This document shows positions 17,246 through 25,041 of a DNA stretch of 64,000 bases, piece by piece. The notes under the pieces are model-generated. The model had not been told where the DNA came from. It saw nothing but the letters and a program-made list of their open reading frames with translations, and ran no database searches. Both the position numbers and the translations under genes were made by a program. How positions within the stretch are numbered: position 1 is the stretch's first letter; the number at the start of each line of letters is the position of its first letter. The stretch comes from CAZRAL01 sp964598005. GTDB lineage: Bacteria; Pseudomonadota; Gammaproteobacteria; Burkholderiales; Usitatibacteraceae. The DNA lies in NCBI GenBank assembly GCA_964598005.1, contig CAZRAL010000001.1, forward strand, positions 1 through 64,000, in the 5' to 3' direction.

Positions 17246-18778
17246 TTACCCGCTTGGCAACAAGAATGCGCAGGCAGGCCGGAAAGTGGCAGCCTGCACC
17301 AGCGCTTGGGCTGCTTCAATATCCGGCGACAACAGCCGGTCGTGATCGTAATAGGGCACCTTGCTGCGCACCGTGCGATGCACCTGTTGCAGCGCAGGCG
17401 AAGTTTGTAATGGCGCACGCAGATCGATACCTTGCGCGGCGACGAGTAATTCGATGGCCACAATCCCGGCGCTGTTATCCGCCATCTCACTCAGCCGCCG
17501 TGCAGCAAAAGTGGCCATACTGACGTGATCTTCCTGATTAGCCGAAGTCGGCAACGAATCGACGCTGGCCGGATGGGCAAAAGTCTTGTTTTCCGAAGCC
17601 AGGGCTGCAGCCGTCACTTGCGCCATCATGTAGCCTGAATTGAGGCCACTTTCCTTGACCAGAAAAGGAGGAAGCCCGGACAATGCCGGATCAATCAGCA
17701 ACGCGATACGCCGCTCCGACAACGCACCGATTTCCGCAATCGCCAACGCCAGTTGATCTGCCGCAAAAGCAATGGGCTCTGCATGAAAATTTCCACCAGA
17801 AAGCACTTCACCGGATTCTGCAAACACCAATGGATTATCCGTGACGCCGTTGGCTTCAATTTCCAGCACGGTTGCGGCACCGCGCATCACATCCAGACAG
17901 GCCCCCATTACCTGCGGCTGGCAACGCAATGAATACGGATCCTGTACCTTGTTATCCCCCACCTGATGCGAGCGACGAATCTGGCTATCCGCAAGCAGCT
18001 CACGGTAGACATGGGCCACATCGATTTGCCCTCGCTGTCCACGCAAAGCATGAATACGCGCATCAAAAGGCGCGTCGCTGCCCATTGCCGCATCGATCGA
18101 CAACGCTCCTGCCGATACCGCCGCCGCAAACACATCTTCAATCGCAAACAAGCCCTGTAACGCCAGGGCCGTCGAAACCTGTGTGCCATTGAGCAGCGCC
18201 AACCCTTCCTTCGGCGCCAGCGTCAAGGGAGCAAGCCCGGCTTGCTGTAGCGCTTGTGCAGCTGGAATGATTTGCTGGTTTACTCGCGCCTGCCCCAGCC
18301 CCATCATGGCCGCCGTCATGTGCGCCAGCGGCGCCAGATCCCCACTGGCTCCGACCGACCCTTTAGCGGGAATGCATGGATAAATTCCGCGGTTGATCAA
18401 GGTGAGCAATGCCTCAATAACCAGCGGGCGTACGCCAGAATATCCACGCGCCAGACTGATCACTTTGAGAATCATCAACAACCTGACCGTTTCATCCGCC
18501 AACAACGGACCCACACCTGCACTATGTGAAAGCACCAGGTTTTTTTGTAGCGATTCGAGCTGATCGCCGGGAATATGCGTACTGGCCAGCTTACCAAAAC
18601 CGGTATTGATCCCATAGGCTGGAACGCCGCTGGCAACGATTTTTTCAACCGTCGCTGCGCCCGCAACAATGGCCGGGATACATTCTCCAGCCAGCTCGAC
18701 CGTTACCTCTTCGCGCAACAGCTTGCGCAATGTAGACAACGTCAGTTGGCCGGGGCGCAGAATCATTTTGTTTTTCAT
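17246..18778 (-). CDS. hutH: Histidine ammonia-lyase
   Basis: 510 residues. It converts L-histidine to trans-urocanate and ammonia. The self-forming MIO cofactor comes from Ala-Ser-Gly in 'GSVGASGDLAPLAH' (about residue 145). 'YGINTGFGKLA', 'QDPYSLRC' and 'NFHAEPIAFAADQLA' are further family signatures. GTG at 18784 is possible, but I took the ATG two codons on; neither has a clear ribosome binding site. It is first in the hutH-F-I-G run. A 98-bp inverted-end repeat sits about 40 bp upstream, so the native promoter may be displaced or lie within or beyond that element. Confidence 0.95.
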   Translation of the reverse strand: MKNKMILRPGQLTLSTLRKLLREEVTVELAGECIPAIVAGAATVEKIVASGVPAYGINTGFGKLASTHIPGDQLESLQKNLVLSHSAGVGPLLADETVRLLMILKVISLARGYSGVRPLVIEALLTLINRGIYPCIPAKGSVGASGDLAPLAHMTAAMMGLGQARVNQQIIPAAQALQQAGLAPLTLAPKEGLALLNGTQVSTALALQGLFAIEDVFAAAVSAGALSIDAAMGSDAPFDARIHALRGQRGQIDVAHVYRELLADSQIRRSHQVGDNKVQDPYSLRCQPQVMGACLDVMRGAATVLEIEANGVTDNPLVFAESGEVLSGGNFHAEPIAFAADQLALAIAEIGALSERRIALLIDPALSGLPPFLVKESGLNSGYMMAQVTAAALASENKTFAHPASVDSLPTSANQEDHVSMATFAARRLSEMADNSAGIVAIELLVAAQGIDLRAPLQTSPALQQVHRTVRSKVPYYDHDRLLSPDIEAAQALVQAATFRPACAFLLPSG

Positions 18779-18819
18779 TGCCACATTATAATCGCGCGCT
18801 TTTGTTTTAATTTTTATAG

Positions 18820-18917
18820 GACTTACGCAAAACCGCCCCAGCTGTGTTGCAGCGTCTGGTCGTACAACTTGTACTGCCTGCGTCGCTGCGCCTTGCTGGA
18901 ACAGTTTTGCGTAAGTC
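18820..18917. repeat. Inverted-end repeat element, copy 2 (upstream of hutH)
   Basis: Perfect 14-bp terminal inverted repeats, GACTTACGCAAAAC and GTTTTGCGTAAGTC, bound a 98-bp unit. It carries the same GTACAACTTGTAC palindrome as copy 1 at 354-449. Copy 2 has the intact ends. It occupies most of the 185-bp gap between the glycosyltransferase gene and hutH, which lie on the same strand. Confidence 0.88.
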
Positions 18918-18963
18918 TTGTTTTAGAGCAGAAACATGCAAATTTTGTAACGGGTTGAACCGC

Positions 18964-20241
18964 CTAATTCCTGTTAGTTACGCCACGTGAATCAAGTTCG
19001 CGATCCAGCTTTTCCAGAAAGGCATAAAAGCGCTGCACTTGCGCTTCGCTTTCAAGTTCAGCCGCGTAGCTATGGGAAATACCTTGTGCCTGTCGTAGTT
19101 CAGGGTAACGCTTCTGGAAATCTTCCGAAGCGCGCTGCCAGGTGGCATCGAACTTGCCTTCCGAATAATGAACAATGCGCAAATTCGGCACCACGGCCAA
19201 CTGGCAGCCGGCGCGATATAAGGCATAAGTAAAATCGATGTCGTAGAAGTGGAATCCTTTTACGGTTTCGTCAAACTGAAATCGGTCAAACAGGGAGCGT
19301 TTTGCGGCAATCAATACACCATCCAGCGCCTGCATAGAAGAAACGGGCTTGTAATTCAAGGTATATGTCAGTGCGCGAAATTTGGTCCTGCCCCCTTCGC
19401 TTTGCGCTACCCAGCCATGGGTGTGAGGATGACCGCTCCAGAATACAGCCGGCCCAGTCAATAAGGTGGTACCCGCTACGCCGACCGCATCGTATTCCGC
19501 AAGATGAGTGGCCAGTCGTGGCGCAAAGTCATCGTTCAAAATCGCTATGTCGTCGTGGGAAAAAATGATGATGTCTCCATGACTGGCGCGAATGCCACGG
19601 TTATAGGCTTCGGTTAATCCGCGCGCATCGTGAATACCGATGATTTCCAGTTTGTCGGCAGGGATCAATCGGCGGTAGTTGTCGCTGACGTTTTTGAATT
19701 TTTCAGTATCAATACTGCAAATGACGATCGAAAAACGCGGCAAATCATCGGGGATGCGTTGCAATTCCGCGGACGGCAAGGGCACATCGCTGCGCGCCAA
19801 TTCGCCCAATAGCCCTACCGCTTGTTGGGCTGCGTCGAACAGCATGGGATCAAATCGCGACGCGCGCGCAAAGCCCAGCAAGGCTTCCCATGTATTTCCC
19901 AATGTACGTTGACAGAGTGCGGCGTTGTAATGCGCATCGGTAAAGGCCAGACGTGTCGCAATGGCCTGATTGAAAGCCTCCAGCGCCTGCTGCACCTCAC
20001 CTGTCGCTCGCAGGGCATTGCCCAATCCCAGCAGTAAGGCAGGCTGGTGGGGAGCGAGGGTCAATGCATTTTTATAGCAACGAAGCGCTTTTCCAGCTCG
20101 ATCCGTGCGCAGATAGATGCGGCCCAATAGATTCAGGGCATTGGGATTGTGCCCACATTGCGCATCGCTAACCAGCAGCTGCTCAGCAGCAGCAAGCTGG
20201 TTATCCTGAAATAGTGCCAGCGCGCGTTGCCATGACTGCAT
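18964..20241 (-). CDS. TPR-domain family 2 glycosyltransferase (StrF-like domain)
   Basis: 425 residues. Residues 1-135 form tetratricopeptide repeats ('NALNLLGRIYLRTDRAGKAL', 'PALLLGLGNALRATGEVQQA', 'DAHYNAALCQRTLGNTWEAL'). After a linker, residues from about 165 form a nucleotide-sugar-dependent transferase of the type associated with StrF ('FSIVICSID', 'GLTEAYNRGIRAS', 'DIIIFSHDDI', 'FHFYDIDFTYALYRAGC'). The 'SHDD' replaces the usual DxD. No signal peptide or membrane helix is seen, so it is cytoplasmic. It probably glycosylates a surface glycan or a protein held by the TPRs. The ATG at 20241 was chosen over a TTG seven codons earlier. There are no other glycan genes nearby. Confidence 0.82.
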   Translation of the reverse strand: MQSWQRALALFQDNQLAAAEQLLVSDAQCGHNPNALNLLGRIYLRTDRAGKALRCYKNALTLAPHQPALLLGLGNALRATGEVQQALEAFNQAIATRLAFTDAHYNAALCQRTLGNTWEALLGFARASRFDPMLFDAAQQAVGLLGELARSDVPLPSAELQRIPDDLPRFSIVICSIDTEKFKNVSDNYRRLIPADKLEIIGIHDARGLTEAYNRGIRASHGDIIIFSHDDIAILNDDFAPRLATHLAEYDAVGVAGTTLLTGPAVFWSGHPHTHGWVAQSEGGRTKFRALTYTLNYKPVSSMQALDGVLIAAKRSLFDRFQFDETVKGFHFYDIDFTYALYRAGCQLAVVPNLRIVHYSEGKFDATWQRASEDFQKRYPELRQAQGISHSYAAELESEAQVQRFYAFLEKLDRELDSRGVTNRN

Positions 20242-20276
20242 GATTACACGGTGAATTTGCAAGCGCTACATGAAAA

Positions 20277-20437
20277 ATCCACGCACCGTTTTGGCGCACG
20301 AGCGCTAAAATTTGTCGCCCTCGCCCCCGATAAAAGCATTCGAGGACAGGCTGCAGCGGGGGCCCAGTGGCGTTTGTAAATTTTGCTATAGCGAATGCCC
20401 CACAAAGTCGCTGGATTCCCGCTTTCGCGGGAATGAC
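20277..20437. repeat. 161-bp interspersed repeat, copy 1
   Basis: It starts ATCCACGCACCGTTTTGGCG and ends with the hairpin ATTCCCGC-TTTC-GCGGGAAT followed by GAC. The same outer blocks, with a diverged centre, recur at 31172-31332. GGCCCAGTGGCGTT and CCCACAAAGTCGCTGGATTC are shared internal blocks. The terminal hairpin is of a kind widespread in proteobacterial intergenic DNA. Confidence 0.85.
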
Positions 20438-20516
20438 AATAGTGGTTTGTTGCTGGAAAAACCATTTTCATGAAATGTTTGCTTTGCATTTGCATTAACA
20501 TCAATAAGTAAAATAC

Positions 20517-20546
20517 CGACAGGCGATGTATCCGCATCGCCTGTCG
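20517..20546 (-). terminator. Rho-independent terminator after ftsZ
   Basis: A perfect 12-bp stem CGACAGGCGATG / CATCGCCTGTCG with a 6-base loop lies 23 bp beyond the ftsZ stop. On the minus strand the tail is GTATTTTAC (weak U run); on the plus strand it is ATTTTGTTT. It should end the division-cluster transcript. Confidence 0.8.
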
Positions 20547-20568
20547 ATTTTGTTTCTCTCCGCTTGAA

Positions 20569-21744
20569 TCAATCTGCCTGTTTGCGTAAAAATGCCGGGA
20601 TGTCATACATCTCCACGCCGGATTGCTGCATGGCGGAGATGGTCGCGTCGCGACGGCGGCGCGTGACGGCCGGCGTATCCAGCTCGCTGTAGTTGACAGC
20701 CGCGCCGACCGGTCCGATGGCGCCCACTGCATCGTCGGTTCCGGTGCGGGCAGCCACCACCAGCTGGGGCTTGGGCTGCTGGCGCGTCGCCGATCCTCCC
20801 AGCCCTGTTGCAACGATGGTTACGCGCAATTGATCGCCAATGCTTTCGTCGATGACGCTGCCGAAGATCACGGTCGCGTCTTCTGCGGTGAAGCTGCGAA
20901 TGGTGTTCATCACTTCGTGGACTTCCTTGAGTTTCAGGGAATGGCTGGCAGTGATATTGACCAGTACACCGCGCGCGCCGGACAGGCTGACATCTTCCAA
21001 CAACGGGCTGGCTACCGCGCGTTCCGCGGCGACCTGCGCGCGATCTGCGCCGCTTGCCATGGCCGATCCCATCATCGCCACACCGTTTTCACTCATGACA
21101 GTGCGCACATCGGCAAAGTCGACATTGACGAGGCCGGGGCAGTTAATCACTTCCGCGATGCCCGCTACGGCGCCATTCAGCACATCGTTCGAGGCTTTGA
21201 AGGCATCCTCGTAGCTCACATCATCACCCAGCACTTCCATCAAGCGGTCGTTGGGGATGATGATGAGTGAATCGACGTGTTCTTTCAATGCATCGATGCC
21301 CATTTCGGCGATTTTTTTGCGCTTGCCTTCAAAGCTGAAGGGCTTGGTGACCACCGCCACAGTGAGCACACCCATTTCACGCGCCACTTCAGCAATAATC
21401 GGCGCCGCACCCGTACCGGTGCCGCCACCCATCCCGGCCGTGACAAAAAGCATATCTGCGCCATGGATCATTTCCGCGATACGTTCGCGATCCTCGATTG
21501 CAGCCTGCCGGCCTACATCGGGATTGGCCCCCGCGCCCAATCCTTTGGTCACCGTTGTTCCCAGTTGAAGGACGGTTCTGGCCTGATTGCGTTTCAGTGC
21601 CTGTGCATCGGTATTGGCGCAGATGAATTCGACACCATGTACGCCATTGTTGATCATGTGATCGACCGCATTGCCGCCGCAGCCGCCCACGCCGATAACT
21701 TTAATCACTGCTTCCGGTTGTTGGGTATCCAATAATTCAATCAT
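20569..21744 (-). CDS. ftsZ: Cell division protein FtsZ
   Basis: 391 residues. Tubulin-like GTPase that builds the Z ring. The GTP-binding T4 signature GGGTGTG is at 106-112. The catalytic T7 loop region is 'NVDFADVRTVM'. The C-terminus ends in the conserved membrane-tether-binding peptide 'YDIPAFLRKQAD', which contacts FtsA and ZipA. A strong ribosome binding site (AAAGGAGAG) precedes the ATG. It lies 89 bp after ftsA and is last in the cluster, followed by a strong hairpin terminator. Confidence 0.98.
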   Translation of the reverse strand: MIELLDTQQPEAVIKVIGVGGCGGNAVDHMINNGVHGVEFICANTDAQALKRNQARTVLQLGTTVTKGLGAGANPDVGRQAAIEDRERIAEMIHGADMLFVTAGMGGGTGTGAAPIIAEVAREMGVLTVAVVTKPFSFEGKRKKIAEMGIDALKEHVDSLIIIPNDRLMEVLGDDVSYEDAFKASNDVLNGAVAGIAEVINCPGLVNVDFADVRTVMSENGVAMMGSAMASGADRAQVAAERAVASPLLEDVSLSGARGVLVNITASHSLKLKEVHEVMNTIRSFTAEDATVIFGSVIDESIGDQLRVTIVATGLGGSATRQQPKPQLVVAARTGTDDAVGAIGPVGAAVNYSELDTPAVTRRRRDATISAMQQSGVEMYDIPAFLRKQAD

Positions 21745-21833
21745 GTTTGCTCTCCTTTGCTGTAAAACAACTTAAAAAATGATGCTGCCCCATTCGAAAC
21801 AAGAAAAAAACTGTTGCCACTGCTTTTCACGAT

Positions 21834-23072
21834 CTAGAAATTCCCCTTGAACCACGACGCCATGCGCTCAAACACCCCTCTGAAATTGGCTGTATGCAAC
21901 CGCACGTGTTCGTTGCGCTTGCGCTGTTCCAGCTCTGAAATCAACAGTCCTACCCCAGTCGAAAATCGCGGGTTGCGGATGACCTCCGATAATCCGCCGT
22001 GATAATGCGGCACACCCAGCCGCACCGGCATATGGAAGATTTCCTCGCCCAGTTCGACCATTCCTTGCATCGCTGCACTGCCCCCGGTCAGCACCACACC
22101 GGAAGACAGCAGCTCCTCAAATCCGCTTTGCCGCAGTTCGCGCTGGATCAATGAATAGAGTTCTTCAACCCGCGGCTCGATGACTTCAGCTAGTGTCTGG
22201 CGTGAGAGCTGGCGCGGCTCACGATCCCCCACGCCCGGCACATCGATCATTTCGTTGACACTGGCCAGCTGGCGCAAGGCGCATCCATAGGACATCTTGA
22301 GGTCTTCCGCATCGCGGGTCGGTGTACGCAGCGCCATGGCAATGTCATTGGTAATCTGGTCGCCTGCAATCGGAATCACGGCAGTGTGGCGAATCGCCCC
22401 ACCGGTAAAAACAGCAATATCGGTCGTGCCGCCGCCAATATCGACCATGCACACGCCCAGATCTTTTTCGTCCTGCGAAAGCACGGCCATGGCTGAAGCC
22501 AGCGGCTGCAGCACCAGATCGCGCACTTCCAGCCCGCAACGGCGCACGCACTTCATGATGTTCTGCGCGGCCGATACAGCCCCGGTGACGATGTGCACCT
22601 TCACCTCAAGCCGCACCCCGCTCATGCCAACCGGCTCGCGTACGTCTTCCTGACCGTCGATGACGAATTCCTGCGTCAAAATGTGCAGGATCTGCTGATC
22701 CATTGGAATGTTCACCGCGCGCGCCGTTTCGATGACGCGATCGACATCGAATTGCGAAACTTCGCGATCCTTGATCGCCACCATGCCATGCGAATTGAAG
22801 CTCTTGATATGCGATCCGGCAATGCCGGTGATGACATCGCGAATCTTGCAGTCCGCCATCAATTCGGCCTCTTCCAGAGCGCGCTGAATGCCGTTTACGG
22901 TGGCTTCGATATTCACCACCACGCCTTTTTTCAGGCCGCTCGAAGGATGCTGGCCCATGCCAATCACTTCAATCGCATTATCCGGCGTGACTTCGGCCAC
23001 AATCGCCACAATCTTGGATGTGCCGATATCGAGCGCAACAATCAGATTTTTGGTTTCCCGAGGCTTGTTCAT
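21834..23072 (-). CDS. ftsA: Cell division protein FtsA
   Basis: 412 residues. Actin-like ATPase that anchors FtsZ filaments to the membrane. 'VALDIGTSKIVAIVAE' (phosphate 1), 'VDIGGGTTDIAVF' (phosphate 2) and 'VLTGGSAAMQGM' (adenosine site) are present. The C-terminal amphipathic targeting helix is 'FERMASWFKGNF'. The start ATG overlaps the stop of the elongated ftsQ frame (ATGA). The ribosome binding site AAGGG sits just outside the right end of the inserted repeat element, so the native junction survived the insertion. Confidence 0.97.
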   Translation of the reverse strand: MNKPRETKNLIVALDIGTSKIVAIVAEVTPDNAIEVIGMGQHPSSGLKKGVVVNIEATVNGIQRALEEAELMADCKIRDVITGIAGSHIKSFNSHGMVAIKDREVSQFDVDRVIETARAVNIPMDQQILHILTQEFVIDGQEDVREPVGMSGVRLEVKVHIVTGAVSAAQNIMKCVRRCGLEVRDLVLQPLASAMAVLSQDEKDLGVCMVDIGGGTTDIAVFTGGAIRHTAVIPIAGDQITNDIAMALRTPTRDAEDLKMSYGCALRQLASVNEMIDVPGVGDREPRQLSRQTLAEVIEPRVEELYSLIQRELRQSGFEELLSSGVVLTGGSAAMQGMVELGEEIFHMPVRLGVPHYHGGLSEVIRNPRFSTGVGLLISELEQRKRNEHVRLHTANFRGVFERMASWFKGNF

Positions 23073-24115
23073 GAATTCAACCCTTGTTGGAATCCGCGCG
23101 GGCCAGGGAAACTCTGATTAGGTCCTCCATGAGCCGCGTTTTGACAGGAATAGTCCAGATTCAAGGCATGCGACGCAGGTCGTATCCGTTGATACGAAGC
23201 CAAGGAGCATAACGCCGAAGATGGACTATTCTTGTCAAAACCCGCATGGGCGCTGGTTTTCCGGGCAGTCTGCTGTGTTGCGGTGCTTGCGAAGGGGGTT
23301 GACCATTCGCTGCGCACCGCGCCTTGCAGCCCATCCCGGAAAACCGAGCGCGCGGCCATGTGGGACTTAATCAGAGATTCCCTAGGGATGCGACGCAAGG
23401 CAAAGCCGTTGGCATAGCGCACATCGATATGCATGTTGGCCGCTTGCAGCGCCGTGACTTTGGGCCAGGCGCGAACCAGCCGCGCCAGCCGGCTATCTTG
23501 CTCGTTACGTCCCAATTCCAGCCATGCCCCGTTATCCAGGCTGACCTGCCAGGCCCGGCGTGCCGACAATCGCACGGCTACCGGACGCCGCCCGGTACTT
23601 TCCAGCATGCGGGTAAATTCGCCGTACTTTTTCACCACCTCTGTGGCGCTGTCAGGCGGGCCGCTGAGCACCGGCAGGCTGGGGGAATCGGTATCGAAAC
23701 CGGCATGAAAAACTTCACCAAACGTATTAACCAGCATGGGTTCCTCCGCTTCCCAATACGCGAAGGGTTGATGTTCCTCAACATGTATTTCGAGCCGCGC
23801 CGGGAAACGGCGCTGCACCGTGACCTCGCGTACCCACGGAACTTGCCGTACTGCCTCGCGTACCTCAGCCAGATCAATCCGCCACAGGCTGCCGCGCATC
23901 CCCAGCGCCAGCGCATGCAGTTGGTCTGTACGCGCGTGTCGAATCTCTCCGCTGAACACCACTTCGCGAATGGGCAGTTCAGGCAGCTGCTTCCAGATGA
24001 AATAAGCCAGCCCCATGGTAAGCAGCATGGCCACCAATGTCGCCACGATTACCCACACCCGGGTGCGAGTCATGGAGTGGAAAGACGATTCGTCGATTTC
24101 TGATTGAGATTTCAT
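23069..24115 (-). CDS. ftsQ: Cell division protein FtsQ with element-encoded C-terminal extension
   Basis: 348 residues. Bitopic divisome protein linking FtsB/FtsL to the septal synthase. TM helix at about 23-43 ('VWVIVATLVAMLLTMGLAYF'), POTRA domain ('LPIREVVFSGEIRHARTDQL') and beta domain to about residue 244 ('YANGFALRRIP'). From there the frame runs through a 284-bp inverted-repeat element and ends in 'GPRGFQQGLNS', adding roughly 95-104 residues of unusual composition. Relatives end soon after the ANGFALR region. The start ATG 24115 overlaps the ddl stop by ATGA; the frame further upstream is inside ddl and is not used. Confidence 0.93.
   Translation of the reverse strand: MKSQSEIDESSFHSMTRTRVWVIVATLVAMLLTMGLAYFIWKQLPELPIREVVFSGEIRHARTDQLHALALGMRGSLWRIDLAEVREAVRQVPWVREVTVQRRFPARLEIHVEEHQPFAYWEAEEPMLVNTFGEVFHAGFDTDSPSLPVLSGPPDSATEVVKKYGEFTRMLESTGRRPVAVRLSARRAWQVSLDNGAWLELGRNEQDSRLARLVRAWPKVTALQAANMHIDVRYANGFALRRIPRESLIKSHMAARSVFRDGLQGAVRSEWSTPFASTATQQTARKTSAHAGFDKNSPSSALCSLASYQRIRPASHALNLDYSCQNAAHGGPNQSFPGPRGFQQGLNS
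23103..23386. mobile_element. MITE-like 284-bp inverted-repeat element inside the 3' end of ftsQ
   Basis: Outer inverted repeats match over about 22 bp: 23103-23125 (CCAGGGAAACTCTGATTAGG) and 23363-23386 (CCTAGGGAATCTCTGATTAA when reversed), with one gap and a few changes. Nested inside are two more inverted pairs: 23133-23157 with 23222-23245 (about 21 of 24 match), and 23255-23265 with 23335-23345 (11 bp, perfect). It has no transposase. It is read in frame as part of FtsQ. No clear target duplication is seen. Confidence 0.8.
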
Positions 24116-25041
24116 GGCGTTTTCAATGCGGCGCTTTGCAAAATGTGGAGGCACAAATCCGCGTAATTCATTCCGGCTGCCCGCCCCGCCATGGGTACCA
24201 GCGAATGGCTGGTCATACCGGGAGATGTATTCATTTCGAGGAAACTGAAGCGGCCATCGGGAGACAGGATCAAATCGGCCCGCCCCCAACCTGAGCAACC
24301 CAGCACCTGAAATGCTTTCAACGTCATGGCGCGGATCGCTTCTTCCTTATCGGGATGAACGCCGGCAGGGCAGTGGTACGTGGTGTCGTCGGTAAAGTAT
24401 TTATTTTTGTAGTCGTACTTGCCTTCCGGGGCTTCGATGCGAATCAGCGGCAGCGCGCGGTCATCGACGACAGCGGCCGTCAACTCCTGACCGGCGATAA
24501 ATTCCTCGGCCAGTACCAGCGAATCAAGTCGCGAGGCCAATTCAAAGGCATAGGGCAAATCATTCACGCTACAAACTTTGGTCACCCCGATGCTGGAGCC
24601 TTCGCGGGCCGGTTTGACGATGAGGGGTAACTTCAAATCCGCAATCACACGCGTCCAATCGCTGTCCTTGGTCAGCAAGTGATAGCGCGGCGTCGGAATA
24701 CCCGCTGCAGTCCAGATCAGCTTGGTGCGCCATTTATCCATTGCCAATGCCGAGGCCATGACACCACTACCGGTATAAGGGATTTTCAGCGTTTCCAATA
24801 CGCCTTGGACCGTCCCATCTTCACCAAAGCGGCCGTGCAAGGCAATGAATACGCGCGCAAATTTTTCGCGCGGCAAATCGAATAGCGCGTTCACGACGGG
24901 ATCGAAAGCGTGGGCATCGACGCCTTTTTCGCGCAGCGCCGCCAGTACGCCATTGCCGGAAAGCAGCGAAATCTCTCTTTCCGAAGAGGGACCGCCCATC
25001 AGGACTGCAACCTTGCCTAGTGTTTTCACATCTATCGTCAT
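24112..25041 (-). CDS. ddl: D-alanine--D-alanine ligase
   Basis: 309 residues, DdlB type. ATP-grasp enzyme that joins two D-alanines for the peptidoglycan stem. Signatures: 'VLMGGPSSEREISLLSG', 'FIALHGRFGEDGTVQG', 'VKPAREGSSIGVTKV', 'CSGWGRADLILSPDG' and 'LEMNTSPGMTSHSLVP', the last with the Mg-binding Glu and Asn. It overlaps murB and ftsQ by four bases on either side, as is common in proteobacterial dcw clusters. Confidence 0.97.
   Translation of the reverse strand: MTIDVKTLGKVAVLMGGPSSEREISLLSGNGVLAALREKGVDAHAFDPVVNALFDLPREKFARVFIALHGRFGEDGTVQGVLETLKIPYTGSGVMASALAMDKWRTKLIWTAAGIPTPRYHLLTKDSDWTRVIADLKLPLIVKPAREGSSIGVTKVCSVNDLPYAFELASRLDSLVLAEEFIAGQELTAAVVDDRALPLIRIEAPEGKYDYKNKYFTDDTTYHCPAGVHPDKEEAIRAMTLKAFQVLGCSGWGRADLILSPDGRFSFLEMNTSPGMTSHSLVPMAGRAAGMNYADLCLHILQSAALKTP

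Larger units (their letters stand above)
20242..20568. other. 327-bp non-coding gap after ftsZ
   Basis: It holds the 161-bp repeat (20277-20437) and the ftsZ terminator (20517-20546). I see no gene. lpxC or a peroxiredoxin gene, which often follow ftsZ in proteobacteria, is not there. Confidence 0.8.

Noticed and set aside
22593..23117. 174-codon plus-strand open frame opposite ftsA
   Set aside because: Histidine/asparagine-rich mirror of ftsA without family similarity.
24116..24298. Longer FtsQ starting at an upstream codon inside ddl
   Set aside because: The added residues are out-of-frame ddl sequence; ATG 24115 makes the usual ATGA overlap and family N-terminus.
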